Of a stretch of DNA of 62,226 nucleotides, positions 24,780 through 34,944 are shown one piece after another. The notes below the pieces were generated by a model. The model was given only the letters and a program-made list of their open reading frames with translations, was not told the DNA's origin and searched no databases. The DNA is taken from positions 1 through 62,226 of the forward strand of contig CACDQN010000005.1 of NCBI GenBank assembly GCA_902555055.1, written 5' to 3'. The DNA is from an uncultured Candidatus Actinomarina sp. (lineage in GTDB: Bacteria; Actinomycetota; Acidimicrobiia; Actinomarinales; Actinomarinaceae). A program made the position numbers and the translations under genes. Position 1 is the first letter of the stretch, and every line of letters starts with the position of its first letter.

Positions 24780-25718
24780 TTATTGGTTAATTATGCTATT
24801 TAGTTCTTTTACTTTGTCTTTAACAGCTTCAGATGCACTTTTTAAATCTGTAAGCTCATCATTATTCAATTCAAGTTCAACAACCTCTGTAACACCATTT
24901 TTACCCAATTTAGTTGGTACCCCTAGGTATACATCACTAATTCCATACTCGCCCTCTAGCCATGAGCAAGCCGGCATTACATCATTTGTATCAGAAATAA
25001 TTGATCTAACCATAGTTGCAGCTGCAGAAGATGGTGCAAAATAAGCACTGCCCGTTTTCAATAAACCTACAATTTCAGCCCCACCATTTGAAGTTTTTTG
25101 AACAATCTCATCAATTTCTTCTTTAGACAACATTTCAGTAAGTAGCTTTTCATTCACCCTACACTGTGACGGAACTGGTACCATTGTTTCTCCGTGGCTA
25201 CCCAATGTGAGAGCCTCAACATCACTCATGTTGACATTTAATTTCTCAGAGATGAAATAAGCAAACCTAGAAGTGTCCAAAACACCAGCTTGACCAATTA
25301 CTTTATTTTTTGGTAAACCTGAAATTTCAGATACTAAGGTAGTCATTTGATCTAAAGGATTTGTAACAACTACTATTGTTGGACTCTCTGAAAACTTCAT
25401 TATATTTTTAGTAACATCTGTAACAATTTTTGCGTTAACCTCTAGAAGGTCCATACGAGACATTCCTGGTTTTCTGGGAAGTCCAGCTGTAATTACTACT
25501 ACGTCGCTATCATGAGTATCTTCATATTTGTTAGTACCGGAAATTTTTGTAGAAAACTGTTCAACATATCTAGATTGGTTCATGTCAAGTGCTAAACCTT
25601 GGGGTAAGCCATCGACAATATCAGTCATAACTACAGAATCAACAATATCATACTCAGCAATTCTCAAAGCTGTCATTGAACCGTATTTACCTGAACCAAC
25701 AACCGTTACTCTTTTCAT
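24780..25718 (-). CDS. mdh: Malate dehydrogenase
   Basis: A 312-residue LDH/MDH-superfamily enzyme that interconverts malate and oxaloacetate. It has the N-terminal VTVVGSGKYGSMTALRIA Rossmann motif, PRKPGMSRMDLLEVN with the substrate arginines, VVTNPLDQMT, and the catalytic His in LGSHGETMVP. The Arg-rich loop fits malate rather than lactate. It is the last gene of the cluster sucC-sucD-icd-mdh, two bases after icd. Confidence 0.93.
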   Translation of the reverse strand: MKRVTVVGSGKYGSMTALRIAEYDIVDSVVMTDIVDGLPQGLALDMNQSRYVEQFSTKISGTNKYEDTHDSDVVVITAGLPRKPGMSRMDLLEVNAKIVTDVTKNIMKFSESPTIVVVTNPLDQMTTLVSEISGLPKNKVIGQAGVLDTSRFAYFISEKLNVNMSDVEALTLGSHGETMVPVPSQCRVNEKLLTEMLSKEEIDEIVQKTSNGGAEIVGLLKTGSAYFAPSSAAATMVRSIISDTNDVMPACSWLEGEYGISDVYLGVPTKLGKNGVTEVVELELNNDELTDLKSASEAVKDKVKELNSIINQ

Positions 25719-25720
25719 TT

Positions 25721-26956
25721 CTAAAAACCTTCTATGTTTTCAGTTAAAGATTTAGCAAAATCAGAGGAAGACAATGTTGTCGCATCTGTTCTGCCTCGGG
25801 CAAGATCGTACGTTACATTACCTTCACTTATTGATTTCTCCATTGATTTTACAATTAAATCAGCAGCTTCATTCCAACCCATATATCTGAACATCATCTC
25901 GCCAGATAATATCAATGACCCAGGATTAGCTTTGTCTTTTCCTGCATGTTTAGGTGCTGTACCGTGTGTAGCTTCAAAGACTGATTTACCATTTTCATAA
26001 TTAATATTTCCACCTGGGCTAATTCCTATACCTCCAATTTGTGCTGCTAATGCATCTGAAGCATAATCGCCATTTAAGTTAGTAGTGGCTATAACATCAA
26101 ACTCTTGTGGCTTTATTAGGATTTGCTGAAGGAACGCATCAGCAATAACATCCTGGACTAAAATCTTATCTCCAGGATCTCCATTGCAATCATCCCACGC
26201 GACCGCAACGTCTGAAAATTCTGACTTAACCAGTTCATACCCCCACGCTCTAAATGCACCTTCGGTGAACTTCATGATGTTCCCTTTGTGGACTATTGCT
26301 AAATTCTTCTTATTATTCTCAACAGCATAATTGAGCGCAGCTCTAATTAATCTTTCTGAGGCAGTTTTTGATATTGGCTTAATTCCAATTCCACTATCCT
26401 CTCGAATTTCCCAACCAAATTCTGAATTTAAAAATGCGTTAAGAGATCTTACTTCATCAGAATTCATTTCAAGTTCCTTACCAGAGTAAACATCTTCCGT
26501 ATTTTCTCTAAATAATGCAATATCAACATCACCAGGATTTTTTGTAGGTGATTCTATGCCAGAAAACCACCTTAAGGGTCTTAAACATGCATAGAGATCT
26601 AATTTCTGCCTAATAGCAACATTTATAGACCTTATTCCACCCCCAACAGGTGTAGTAAGTGGACCTTTAATTCCAATTCCATAATTATCAAAAAGTTCCA
26701 GAGTTTTATTCGGAAGCCACTCGTCAGTTGCATCAAATGCTTTCTGCCCTGCTAAAACTTCTGTCCATTCAATTTTTCTTTGGTCTGAATATGCTTTTTT
26801 TACTGCCGAGTCAAAAACTTTTTGTGAAGCTGGCCAAATATCAACCCCAATACCATCTCCTTCAATAAATGGAACTACTGGGTTATCTGTATCGAATGAA
26901 GTACGGGTCTCGTCAATAGCAGCTATTAAATCATCTCTTTTTAAATTTTCCTTCAA
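25721..26956 (-). CDS. icd: NADP-type isocitrate dehydrogenase
   Basis: A 411-residue homodimer-type enzyme that makes 2-oxoglutarate. Visible motifs are [16 protein letters not shown] at the N-terminus, [22 protein letters not shown] with the phosphorylatable-Ser region, and [25 protein letters not shown] with the metal-binding Asp residues. The start is TTG overlapping the sucD TGA (TTGA). Confidence 0.93.
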   Translation of the reverse strand: MKENLKRDDLIAAIDETRTSFDTDNPVVPFIEGDGIGVDIWPASQKVFDSAVKKAYSDQRKIEWTEVLAGQKAFDATDEWLPNKTLELFDNYGIGIKGPLTTPVGGGIRSINVAIRQKLDLYACLRPLRWFSGIESPTKNPGDVDIALFRENTEDVYSGKELEMNSDEVRSLNAFLNSEFGWEIREDSGIGIKPISKTASERLIRAALNYAVENNKKNLAIVHKGNIMKFTEGAFRAWGYELVKSEFSDVAVAWDDCNGDPGDKILVQDVIADAFLQQILIKPQEFDVIATTNLNGDYASDALAAQIGGIGISPGGNINYENGKSVFEATHGTAPKHAGKDKANPGSLILSGEMMFRYMGWNEAADLIVKSMEKSISEGNVTYDLARGRTDATTLSSSDFAKSLTENIEGF

Positions 26957-27822
26957 ATTACATCCCTAATTGCTTGTCCAATCTTAGTTGGATTTTTAAC
27001 TACATTTACTCCTGCTTTAGTAAGTGCTTCAATTTTAGCAGAGGCTGTTCCCTTATTGCCTGAAACTATAGCACCAGCATGACCCATCTTTTTTCCCGGA
27101 GGCGCTGTAACTCCGGCAATGTAAGAAACTACGGGTTTAGTAACATGATTTTTAATATACTCAGCTGCTTCCTCTTCTGCACTACCGCCTATTTCCCCAA
27201 TCATAACAATTGCTTCAGTTTGAGAATCTAATTGGAAACCTTCAAGTACGTCTATAAATGACATTCCAGGCACAGGGTCTCCACCTATGCCAATACATGT
27301 TGATTGTCCAATATTGATTCTTGTCAGCTCGTGTACAGCTTGGTAAGTCAAGGTCCCTGATCTTGATACAACTCCAACATTACCTTCCTGTGTAATTTCA
27401 TGAGGCATAATTCCTACATTAGATTTTCCTGGAGAAATTAAACCAGGACAGTTTGGACCAAGTAATTTAGCATTTGTATTTGTTTTTAATAAATCATACA
27501 TTTTAGCTTCATCTTTTGCAGGTATACCTTCAGTAATGCAGACAATAAGATCACAGCCAGCATCTCCAGCCTCTAAAACAGCATCCTTAGCAAAAGCAGG
27601 CGGTACAAAAGTGAGAGCTGTATTAGCACCTGTTGCTTCAATTGCATCTTTTACAGTATTAAAAATTGGAATTCCCTCTACTTTTTCTCCACCTTTCCCA
27701 GGTCTGGTTCCAGCAACAACTTGTGTGCCGTAATCTCTGTTCCGGAGTGCGTGAAACTTACCTTGCTCCCCTGTTAATCCTTGTACTACAACTTTTGTGT
27801 CTTCATTAATTAGAATTGACAT
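26953..27822 (-). CDS. sucD: Succinyl-CoA synthetase alpha subunit SucD
   Basis: A 289-residue subunit that binds CoA and carries the phosphohistidine. It has [13 protein letters not shown] at the start, [22 protein letters not shown], and [10 protein letters not shown], which includes the active-site His. It forms a complex with SucC. The ATG overlaps the sucC stop as TAATG. Confidence 0.96.
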   Translation of the reverse strand: MSILINEDTKVVVQGLTGEQGKFHALRNRDYGTQVVAGTRPGKGGEKVEGIPIFNTVKDAIEATGANTALTFVPPAFAKDAVLEAGDAGCDLIVCITEGIPAKDEAKMYDLLKTNTNAKLLGPNCPGLISPGKSNVGIMPHEITQEGNVGVVSRSGTLTYQAVHELTRINIGQSTCIGIGGDPVPGMSFIDVLEGFQLDSQTEAIVMIGEIGGSAEEEAAEYIKNHVTKPVVSYIAGVTAPPGKKMGHAGAIVSGNKGTASAKIEALTKAGVNVVKNPTKIGQAIRDVI

Positions 27823-28955
27823 TATTGACCAGCCTGTACTGCAATTTGAGCTGCTTCATCCATGGACTCTGAAATTGTTATTTTTTCGTTCTTATTATTT
27901 TCAAGTATTTCTAAGCCTTCTTTTGAATTTGTTCCATCAAGGCGAACTGTGATGGGCCATTTTAGTTCTTTACCTTTAGTTGCTTCGACGATACCTTCAG
28001 CGACTAAATCACATCTTGTTATTCCTCCAAATATATTGATAAGAACACTTTTAACATCATCTTCGGTTTCAAGAACTTCTAAAGCAGCTGTAACAGTTTC
28101 GGCTTTAGCTCCTCCACCTATATCAAGAAAATTTGCTGCTTTACCACCATGCTCAACAACAACATCAAGTGTTGACATAACTAGACCAGCACCATTTCCA
28201 ATAATTCCTACGCTCCCATCTAATTTTATAAAATTCAATCCTTTACTCTTTGCAAATTTTTCTGATTCAGGTATCGGAATGTCTTTTTCAAATTCTTTAA
28301 ATTCCTCATGTCTATATTCAGCATTCACATCGAGCGATACTTTTGAATCTAAAGCTGAAACACCTTTTGATGTTATAGCTAATGGGTTTACTTCTACAAG
28401 ATCACAATCATTGTCTGCAAACAAACTATAAAGTTTAGAAATTATCTCGATAAGTTGATCTTTATATGCAAAATCTAGCTTGGCGTTAGTAATTGCATGT
28501 TCTATATCAGAATCATCTAAGCCAACTGATGGTGAAATATAATGCTTTATCAAATCATCTGGAGAGTTTTCTGCAACTTCTTCAATATCCATACCACCTT
28601 TTGAACTGAGCATCATTAAATATTTTTTTTCAGACCTATCAAGGGTAAATGAAATATAATACTCGCTAATAATTTCGGAAGCTTCTTCAATAAGTAAACT
28701 CTCAACTAAATGACCTTTAATATCCATTCCTAAAATATCATCAATAAACTGATCTAATTCCGCATCATTATTAGCAACTTTAATTCCGCCAGCTTTGCCT
28801 CTACCTCCAACTTGTACTTGAGCTTTCACTACTAGTGGATAACTTAAACCATGATCCGATTGGAGTTCAGATTTAGATTTTATAAATGTTGATTTTGGTG
28901 TAGGTATAGAAAATTTTTTATAAAGTTCTTTACCTTGGTATTCAAATAAATTCAT
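27822..28955 (-). CDS. sucC: Succinyl-CoA synthetase beta subunit SucC
   Basis: A 377-residue ATP-grasp subunit that binds nucleotide and succinate. It begins [15 protein letters not shown], with [18 protein letters not shown] in the ATP-grasp fold. [16 protein letters not shown] in the C-terminal domain is the succinate-binding and interface region. It heads the TCA operon. A 52-base gap separates it from pcrA. Confidence 0.96.
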   Translation of the reverse strand: MNLFEYQGKELYKKFSIPTPKSTFIKSKSELQSDHGLSYPLVVKAQVQVGGRGKAGGIKVANNDAELDQFIDDILGMDIKGHLVESLLIEEASEIISEYYISFTLDRSEKKYLMMLSSKGGMDIEEVAENSPDDLIKHYISPSVGLDDSDIEHAITNAKLDFAYKDQLIEIISKLYSLFADNDCDLVEVNPLAITSKGVSALDSKVSLDVNAEYRHEEFKEFEKDIPIPESEKFAKSKGLNFIKLDGSVGIIGNGAGLVMSTLDVVVEHGGKAANFLDIGGGAKAETVTAALEVLETEDDVKSVLINIFGGITRCDLVAEGIVEATKGKELKWPITVRLDGTNSKEGLEILENNKNEKITISESMDEAAQIAVQAGQ

Positions 28956-29007
28956 ATTGTTACAACAAGAATATAGGTTACAAAAAAATAAAAATTATGC
29001 TTGCTAT

Positions 29008-31149
29008 TTATTGAAATTTTATTGGAGCCCATTCGATATCCAAGTACTTTGTGCCTATGTCATCAGAAAACTTAACTGTTATCTCATTGCCTTGAATTTC
29101 CTTAACAACTCCTTCTCCATATTTTTCATGAATTACTATTTGACCAATTGCAATATTGCTTTCTGAAGTATCGTTATTTTCTGCATCTGTTGAAAAGTCA
29201 ATTGTTTGAAAATGCTCCAATCCTTCATCCAAAAAGCGGCTTGGAAGATTGTAAACTGTGCCTCCCCAAAGTGTCCTTGACCAAGCATGTGTTAAGTAAA
29301 GTTTTTTTTCAGCCCTAGTGATACCGACATAACATAGCCTCCTCTCTTCTTCAATTTCAGATGCGTCACCTTGTGAGCTTCGTTCATGGGGAAATAAGTT
29401 CTCTTCCATTCCAGTCATGAAAACATAAGGAAACTCTAATCCTTTTGCATTATGTAAAGTCATGAGTAGAACTCTGTCAGCATCTTCTAAATTGTCAGTT
29501 TCTGAAAATAAAGCTATTGACTCCAAATAGTCTCGAAGTTTTGTATAGGGTTCTTCAATTTCTTCTTCATAAGTATTTTCAAAGTTGTATGCAGAATTAA
29601 GCAATTCTTCTATATTTTCCATTCTCATTTGAGCCTCTAAAGTGCCCTCTTTAATCAAATTCATTTTATACCCAGTTAGCTCGATAACTTTTTGGATTGC
29701 TATAGAGGGCCCTTGTATGGAGTATGATTTGAGTTCAGTAATCAAATTTTTAAAATCTATAAGTTTACCTTTAATACGTGGTGAAATATTCTCTACATCA
29801 TCTAAAGAATCTAAAATTTCAGAAATTGATTTATTTGAAGTATTAATAAATTCTCTAAGCTTTTTAACGCTTGATTCACCTATACCTCTTCTTGGTACAT
29901 TAACAACTCGTTCAAATGAAACTAAATCACTATCATTAATGAGAAATTTTAAGTATGAAATTATATCTTTTATTTCTTTGCGATCATAGAAGCGAACACT
30001 TCCAATGAGCTTATAATTTATATTTAATTTTCGTAACTCTTCTTCAAAAAGACGTGACTGACTGTTAGTTCTATAAAATACAGCTACCTCAGCTTTCTTA
30101 TCTTCAAGTAAAATTCTCCTAGTTTCCTCTGCTACCCATCTTGCCTCATCTTTTTCTGATCTAAACCTAGTTGAAGAAATATCTGCCCCTTCTTCATTAT
30201 CTGTCCATAAATTTTTTTCAATTTTTCTTGGATTGTTTGAGATAACTGTATTTGCTAAATCCAAAATTTTTTTTGATGATCTATAGTTTTTATCAAGTTG
30301 AATAACTTTTGCATCTTTAAAATCTTTTTCAAATTCTATTATATTCCTTATATCTGCACCTCTAAATGCATATATGCTTTGGTCAGAGTCACCTACAACA
30401 CAAACATTTTGATTATTTGAGCCTAGGAGTTCAACAAGTTTATATTGAACATAGTTTGTATCTTGATACTCATCAACCATGATGAATTGAAATTTGTTTG
30501 ACCAAAACTTTAATATACCTTCATTGGTTTGTAGAAGTTCAACAGCTTTTATTAAAAGATCATCAAAATCCATTGCATTTGACATGATGAGTTTCTTTTC
30601 ATAACTTGAGTAAATTTCTGCAACCTTAACATCAAAGAAAGACTCCGCATTTTGTAAGGCTTCTCCAGGAGATATCATATTATTTTTCAAATTTGATATG
30701 TGTGCTTGAAATCTTTTTGGAGAATACTGTTTAAGATCTACATTATTCTCAGACATACAATTTCTAACAACTTTATTAGAATCAGATTGATCATATATTG
30801 TAAAGTTGTTTTTATATCCAATTTTATCACCATGTATTCTTAAGATTTTTACACATAAGCTGTGAAATGTAGATATCCATTTTGGTGAAATTTTCAAATT
30901 CAATAAATCACTTATACGTGTTTTCATTTCTTCAGCAGCTTTATTTGTAAAAGTTATTGCTAAAATTTGTTCAATATCAACCATATGATTCTGGACTAGA
31001 TGAGCATATCGATGTGTGAGTACTCTAGTTTTACCAGAACCCGCACCGGCCATAATCAATACAGGTCCATTTATAGTTTCTATTGCCTCTATTTGACTAG
31101 AGTTTAAAAATTCTTTCCATGAATTAGGAATTTTTGAAATTGAATCCAT
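29008..31149 (-). CDS. pcrA: UvrD/PcrA-type DNA helicase
   Basis: A 713-residue superfamily 1A helicase for DNA repair and clearing of protein-DNA complexes. It shows the Q-motif LNSSQIEAI, Walker A AGAGSGKTRV (34-43), motif II MVDEYQDTN, motif III GDSDQSIYAFRGA, and VLLMTLHNAKGLEFPYVF. The C-terminal 45 residues (VIHEKYGEGVVKEI onward) form the Tudor-like domain by which PcrA/UvrD contacts RNA polymerase. The length matches PcrA. Confidence 0.94.
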   Translation of the reverse strand: MDSISKIPNSWKEFLNSSQIEAIETINGPVLIMAGAGSGKTRVLTHRYAHLVQNHMVDIEQILAITFTNKAAEEMKTRISDLLNLKISPKWISTFHSLCVKILRIHGDKIGYKNNFTIYDQSDSNKVVRNCMSENNVDLKQYSPKRFQAHISNLKNNMISPGEALQNAESFFDVKVAEIYSSYEKKLIMSNAMDFDDLLIKAVELLQTNEGILKFWSNKFQFIMVDEYQDTNYVQYKLVELLGSNNQNVCVVGDSDQSIYAFRGADIRNIIEFEKDFKDAKVIQLDKNYRSSKKILDLANTVISNNPRKIEKNLWTDNEEGADISSTRFRSEKDEARWVAEETRRILLEDKKAEVAVFYRTNSQSRLFEEELRKLNINYKLIGSVRFYDRKEIKDIISYLKFLINDSDLVSFERVVNVPRRGIGESSVKKLREFINTSNKSISEILDSLDDVENISPRIKGKLIDFKNLITELKSYSIQGPSIAIQKVIELTGYKMNLIKEGTLEAQMRMENIEELLNSAYNFENTYEEEIEEPYTKLRDYLESIALFSETDNLEDADRVLLMTLHNAKGLEFPYVFMTGMEENLFPHERSSQGDASEIEEERRLCYVGITRAEKKLYLTHAWSRTLWGGTVYNLPSRFLDEGLEHFQTIDFSTDAENNDTSESNIAIGQIVIHEKYGEGVVKEIQGNEITVKFSDDIGTKYLDIEWAPIKFQ

Positions 31150-31155
31150 TAATGC

Positions 31156-32130
31156 TTAATCTATCCCTAAAGCTGTTTCAATTTCTGAAATTGTTAACTC
31201 GGCTGACTCTCTTGCCAATTTTAAATTATTTTCCAATGCGGAATCAACTTCGCTATCAGATATTTCTTCAAATCTTTCTGCAATTGGTTCTAAATAGTTA
31301 ATAACAGTTTCCGCAACAGCTAATTTAAAATCTCCATATCTAAAATCTTGAAATTGTTTTTCTGTTTCTTTTATTTCATTACCATTAATTGCAGAATAAA
31401 TTTCTATCAAATTACTAATACCTAGTTTTGATTCTAAGTCATATTTGATTTCATTTTGAGAGTCAGTAACAGACGACTTGAATTTTTTAATTATTGAATC
31501 TTTAGAATCATTAAAGTAGATTGTTCCATTAATATCATCTGAACTTTTAGACATCTTATTTTCTGGATGTCTCAAAGACATCAACCTTGCTCCGTGTTTA
31601 CCACTTGTTTTTTCAGGAATTGGAAAGATGTCACCATAATTGTTATTGAATCTCTCAGCAATATTTCTTGTAAGTTCTAAATGCTGTGTTTGGTCATCCC
31701 CTACAGGTACCTCATTTGCTTTATGAATTAATATATCTGCTGCCATCAAAATTGGATATGTTAATAGTCCGGAATGTGTGCCAAATGAATTAGATTTCTC
31801 CTTGAATTGGGTCATTCTTTGCAGCTCACCCACCTGACAAAAATTTGATAAGACCCAAGACAAATAAGCATGTTCTTTAAGATCACTCTGCACATAAATA
31901 ACAGAATTTTTCATATTAATTCCACTTGCCATTAAAACTTTTAATGTATCTCGTATACTTGTTTTCAAACTTGTTTTATCTGGTAATGCAGTTAGAGAAT
32001 GTAAATCTACGATACAGAAATAATTTTTTGATTCTTCATTTGAAAGCTTTACCCAATTATTTATTGCGCCTAATAGATTACCTAAATGAACTAAGCCACT
32101 GGGTTGAATTCCGGAAAAAACTGTTTTCAT
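31156..32130 (-). CDS. trpS: Tryptophanyl-tRNA synthetase
   Basis: A 324-residue class I synthetase that charges tRNA-Trp. The HIGH-like motif is in FSGIQPSGLVHLGNLLGAI (about 5-23) and the KMSKS motif is in PENKMSKSSDD (about 190-200). VPVGDDQTQHLELTRNIAERFN is family-typical. It starts six bases after pcrA's upstream end and reads the same way, so the two may share a transcript. Confidence 0.96.
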   Translation of the reverse strand: MKTVFSGIQPSGLVHLGNLLGAINNWVKLSNEESKNYFCIVDLHSLTALPDKTSLKTSIRDTLKVLMASGINMKNSVIYVQSDLKEHAYLSWVLSNFCQVGELQRMTQFKEKSNSFGTHSGLLTYPILMAADILIHKANEVPVGDDQTQHLELTRNIAERFNNNYGDIFPIPEKTSGKHGARLMSLRHPENKMSKSSDDINGTIYFNDSKDSIIKKFKSSVTDSQNEIKYDLESKLGISNLIEIYSAINGNEIKETEKQFQDFRYGDFKLAVAETVINYLEPIAERFEEISDSEVDSALENNLKLARESAELTISEIETALGID

Positions 32131-32172
32131 ATCTGCTATTCTAATAAACTAAATCAAATTGGAGAGTTTTTT

Positions 32173-33078
32173 ATCAAATCTGAAAGGCCAATATCTGCTT
32201 ATTCTGGATTGAGAAATATTATTTTAATCGGTACTCTATTTGGGTTTCATGGGTTATTAAATAGAAGTCTATTACTTGATGGCATAAGTGAAATATTTAT
32301 TGTAACTGCAAGGATTACCTTAGTTACTTTTTTAATAAGTTTATATTGTTTCAAAGAGTTCTATAGTGAGTTAAACTTGTCTTTTTTCATCAAAGGTTGT
32401 CTTACTGGATTTTTAGCAATATTTATTCCTGGATGGACTTTTATTTATGCATTAAAAAATATATCTTCAGGATTACAAAGTATATTTATATCAACTATTC
32501 CACTATTTACAGTTTTTTGGGTATTGCTATTTTTTAAAGAGGAAAAAATTACCAGAATTAAATTAGTTTCTGTATTAATTGGACTCCTAGGTTTAGTAAT
32601 TCTCTTTTTCTCAGGAGAAACAGGGCTTTCAAATGAAGGGGATCTAATTACTGGTGGCCTATTAGCTTTAGTTGGAGTTCAGGGATTAGCGCTTAGTAAT
32701 ATTACAAATAAAAAACACCTCAAATATATACCGGGAAAAACTTACCTTCTAACTCAATGGTTATTTGGTGCTGGTCTTTCCATAATTTTATTTTTTACCT
32801 TAGGAGGAAAAATTGAAATTCTTTCGTTATCAGAGTCATTGAAATTAACAGGCTTAGCTTTTATAGATATTTTTAATTATTCATTATTTTTGTACACAAT
32901 TAAAAGATTTTCTGCAACATTTACTACATTAGTTGATTACATTGTGCCTATTGTTGGAATATTAATGGGCTATATATTCTTGAATGAAGTTATAAGTAAT
33001 GTATTTTTTGTAACTTTATTATTAATTTTTATTTCTTTATATTTAGCAGTTAAAGACGAATCAAATAGTTTGTCTTAA
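32173..33078 (+). CDS. EamA/DMT-family transporter
   Basis: A membrane protein with about ten hydrophobic helices in two EamA repeats (first repeat ending FFKEEKITRIKLVSVLIGLLGLVILFFSG). It probably exports a metabolite; the substrate is unknown. The start is uncertain. The frame is open back into trpS, but no ATG or GTG precedes the first helix. ATC at 32173 has GGAGAG six bases upstream, an ideal spacing. TTG at 32209 lacks such a site. Confidence 0.75.
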   Translation: MKSERPISAYSGLRNIILIGTLFGFHGLLNRSLLLDGISEIFIVTARITLVTFLISLYCFKEFYSELNLSFFIKGCLTGFLAIFIPGWTFIYALKNISSGLQSIFISTIPLFTVFWVLLFFKEEKITRIKLVSVLIGLLGLVILFFSGETGLSNEGDLITGGLLALVGVQGLALSNITNKKHLKYIPGKTYLLTQWLFGAGLSIILFFTLGGKIEILSLSESLKLTGLAFIDIFNYSLFLYTIKRFSATFTTLVDYIVPIVGILMGYIFLNEVISNVFFVTLLLIFISLYLAVKDESNSLS

Positions 33079-33591
33079 ATCTAAATTTAATAACCTTCGT
33101 GTTATTTTTGCAGTTGCCCCCCACAAGATTTCATTTCCAATCATAAAGATCCAATCATCAGGATAGATGCCTCGGTAACTCCAATTATTTGGATTTGACA
33201 ACTTTTTGATTTCAACAAAAAATATTGCCTGAACTTCACTTATATTATAATTTTTAGGCTTTTCGAACAATTGGCAAACAACAGGATAAACATCAAATTT
33301 ATATTCAACAGTATCTATAGAATTTAGATAACCAAAAGGTCTAATAGCTGATACAGGCAATAAAAGTTCCTCCGTTGATTCTCTAACTGCAGTACTTACA
33401 ATATCTATATCTTCTTCTTCTCTTTTACCGCCAGGAAATGCAATTTGGCCTTTGTGTGTTGGCATTTCGTTAGATCTTTTTATGTATAGGATTTCTTTTT
33501 TATCAATAATCAAAATTGAAACTGCAGCGTAATTATTTGTAATTGCAACATGGGGAGTTTCTAACTCATGGTAATTCAGTTTTACGTTCAA
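33061..33591 (-). CDS. NUDIX hydrolase, CoA pyrophosphatase-like
   Basis: A 176-residue Nudix protein. The box reads FPGGKREEEDIDIVSTAVRESTEELLL, the form seen in NudL/YeaB CoA pyrophosphatases, including the conserved R-E and E-E pairs. It may clear CoA or related nucleotide diphosphates. The start is TTG, directly after the YceI-like gene's TAA. The 3' end overlaps the convergent transporter gene by 18 bases. Confidence 0.82.
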   Translation of the reverse strand: MNVKLNYHELETPHVAITNNYAAVSILIIDKKEILYIKRSNEMPTHKGQIAFPGGKREEEDIDIVSTAVRESTEELLLPVSAIRPFGYLNSIDTVEYKFDVYPVVCQLFEKPKNYNISEVQAIFFVEIKKLSNPNNWSYRGIYPDDWIFMIGNEILWGATAKITRRLLNLDLRQTI

Positions 33592-34311
33592 TTAATCTTT
33601 TAATCCAGCAACTAATTCCACTTTTATACCTATTGGATTTAAAACTTCCCAAGCATTAAATTTTGTGGGTGCATCAAATCCAAACCAAGTTGTGTCAACT
33701 TCAGTAAAACCTGATATAAATATCTTATCTCCATCCAAAAAGGCTGTAATAGAAAAAGGTGTATCTAATTCAATTTCTCTAATAGATAATTTTCCAACAA
33801 TAGTGTCTTCAACCTTTGAGTCAAAATCTTTATTAGGTAATACCAGTTCATCTATTCTGAATACAGCTTCAGGAAAGAGAGTAGACTGAAGCCATTGATT
33901 ATTTAAAGCTTGATCTCTAATTACACTATTACTCTTCAATGTTGAAATATCTGCTCTAATAATTAAGTTCGTGATTAAAAGACAAGAATCTGCTTGATCA
34001 CATTCAGATAAAGAAAGGGTGAACTCGCCAATTATTTCATTTGTGATTCCCTCTACAGTTTCTAATCCAGAATTCAAAAACTGTTTTGGAGCAAGATATC
34101 CAACTCTACTTTTTTCCTTAATAATTGAATAGGATATATTTTCAAATGAATCTAGTTGAAAAATTTCAATACTTGTTGTTGTTGCATCATCTTTAACTTC
34201 CATAGTCGAAGTAGGAGCTTCTGGCTCTATTACAATATTTTCTATTGCGTCATCTTGACTACAGAAACTCAGGAAAATAAATATTAAAATAGAAAATTTT
34301 TTCATTATCAA
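33592..34311 (-). CDS. YceI-like lipoprotein
   Basis: A 239-residue protein with a lipobox (IFLSFC, Cys about 17) and an acidic/threonine linker. A YceI beta-barrel domain follows (YSIIKEKSRVGYLAPK; STLFPEAVFRIDEL; VGKLSIREIELDTPFSIT). The family binds isoprenoid or other lipid-like ligands in the periplasm or cell surface. It is co-transcribed with the Nudix gene. Confidence 0.85.
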   Translation of the reverse strand: MIMKKFSILIFIFLSFCSQDDAIENIVIEPEAPTSTMEVKDDATTTSIEIFQLDSFENISYSIIKEKSRVGYLAPKQFLNSGLETVEGITNEIIGEFTLSLSECDQADSCLLITNLIIRADISTLKSNSVIRDQALNNQWLQSTLFPEAVFRIDELVLPNKDFDSKVEDTIVGKLSIREIELDTPFSITAFLDGDKIFISGFTEVDTTWFGFDAPTKFNAWEVLNPIGIKVELVAGLKD

Positions 34312-34344
34312 TATTCTACTTGGTTTATATTTTTTTTTAGCTTG

Positions 34345-34359
34345 TATCCTTTGTGAATG
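34345..34359 (+). promoter_or_regulatory. Leaderless promoter of the yczE-like gene
   Basis: TATCCT at 34345-34350 is 6 bases before the ATG at 34357, with no Shine-Dalgarno and a T-run upstream. It fits the recurring TANNNT-N6-ATG spacing. Confidence 0.4.
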
Positions 34360-34944
34360 TCAACAAAGTTTAGACAACTTCTACAAGTTTTATCAGGCAC
34401 ATCGTTAATTGGGATTGGGATTTCTTTAAATTATTTAGCTAATTTAGGTCTTGGTCCATGGGGAGTTTTCCATGATGGGCTTTCAAAAACCCTAAATATT
34501 ACCTACGGAAGAACAATTATAATAACAGGTATTGCGGTGATGCTTTTATGGATTCCATTAAAACAGAAACCAGGTGTAGGAACTATTATCGATATATTTC
34601 TAGTTGGAACTGTTGCTGATTTGATAATTCCTAATTTTCCATTATCTGAAAATATTTTTGTAAGTTTACTCCTTATTTTTTGTGGAATCATTCTTATAGG
34701 GGCAGGAACTGCCATTTATGTTGGGGGCAACTTAGGAGTAGGGCCTAGAGATGGAATAATGGTTGGGCTTGAAGATAAAGGTCTTAAAATTGGTACAGCA
34801 AGAAACATTATTGAATTACTCGCATTTTTAATAGGATGGCTTTTAGGTGGTCTTGTAGGCTATGTTACTATTCTTTTTGTGATTGGTATTGGTCCAGTGG
34901 TTCAAAAGGTTTTACCTTATGTAGACATGCGAAACAATGTTTAA
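34357..34944 (+). CDS. YczE/YitT-family membrane protein
   Basis: A 195-residue protein with about five membrane helices. LGLGPWGVFHDGLS (about 31-44) and GGNLGVGPRDGIMVGL (about 125-140) are the paired repeats of the YczE family. The function is unknown; some members sit beside antibiotic operons. It overlaps the next permease gene by 8 bases, so they are co-expressed. Confidence 0.82.
   Translation: MSTKFRQLLQVLSGTSLIGIGISLNYLANLGLGPWGVFHDGLSKTLNITYGRTIIITGIAVMLLWIPLKQKPGVGTIIDIFLVGTVADLIIPNFPLSENIFVSLLLIFCGIILIGAGTAIYVGGNLGVGPRDGIMVGLEDKGLKIGTARNIIELLAFLIGWLLGGLVGYVTILFVIGIGPVVQKVLPYVDMRNNV

Noticed and set aside
27862-28431. Long opposite-strand frames inside sucC, groL, htrA, icd and others
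   Set aside because: They are Ser/Pro/Thr-rich shadows of the real genes, without motifs or ribosome-binding sites.
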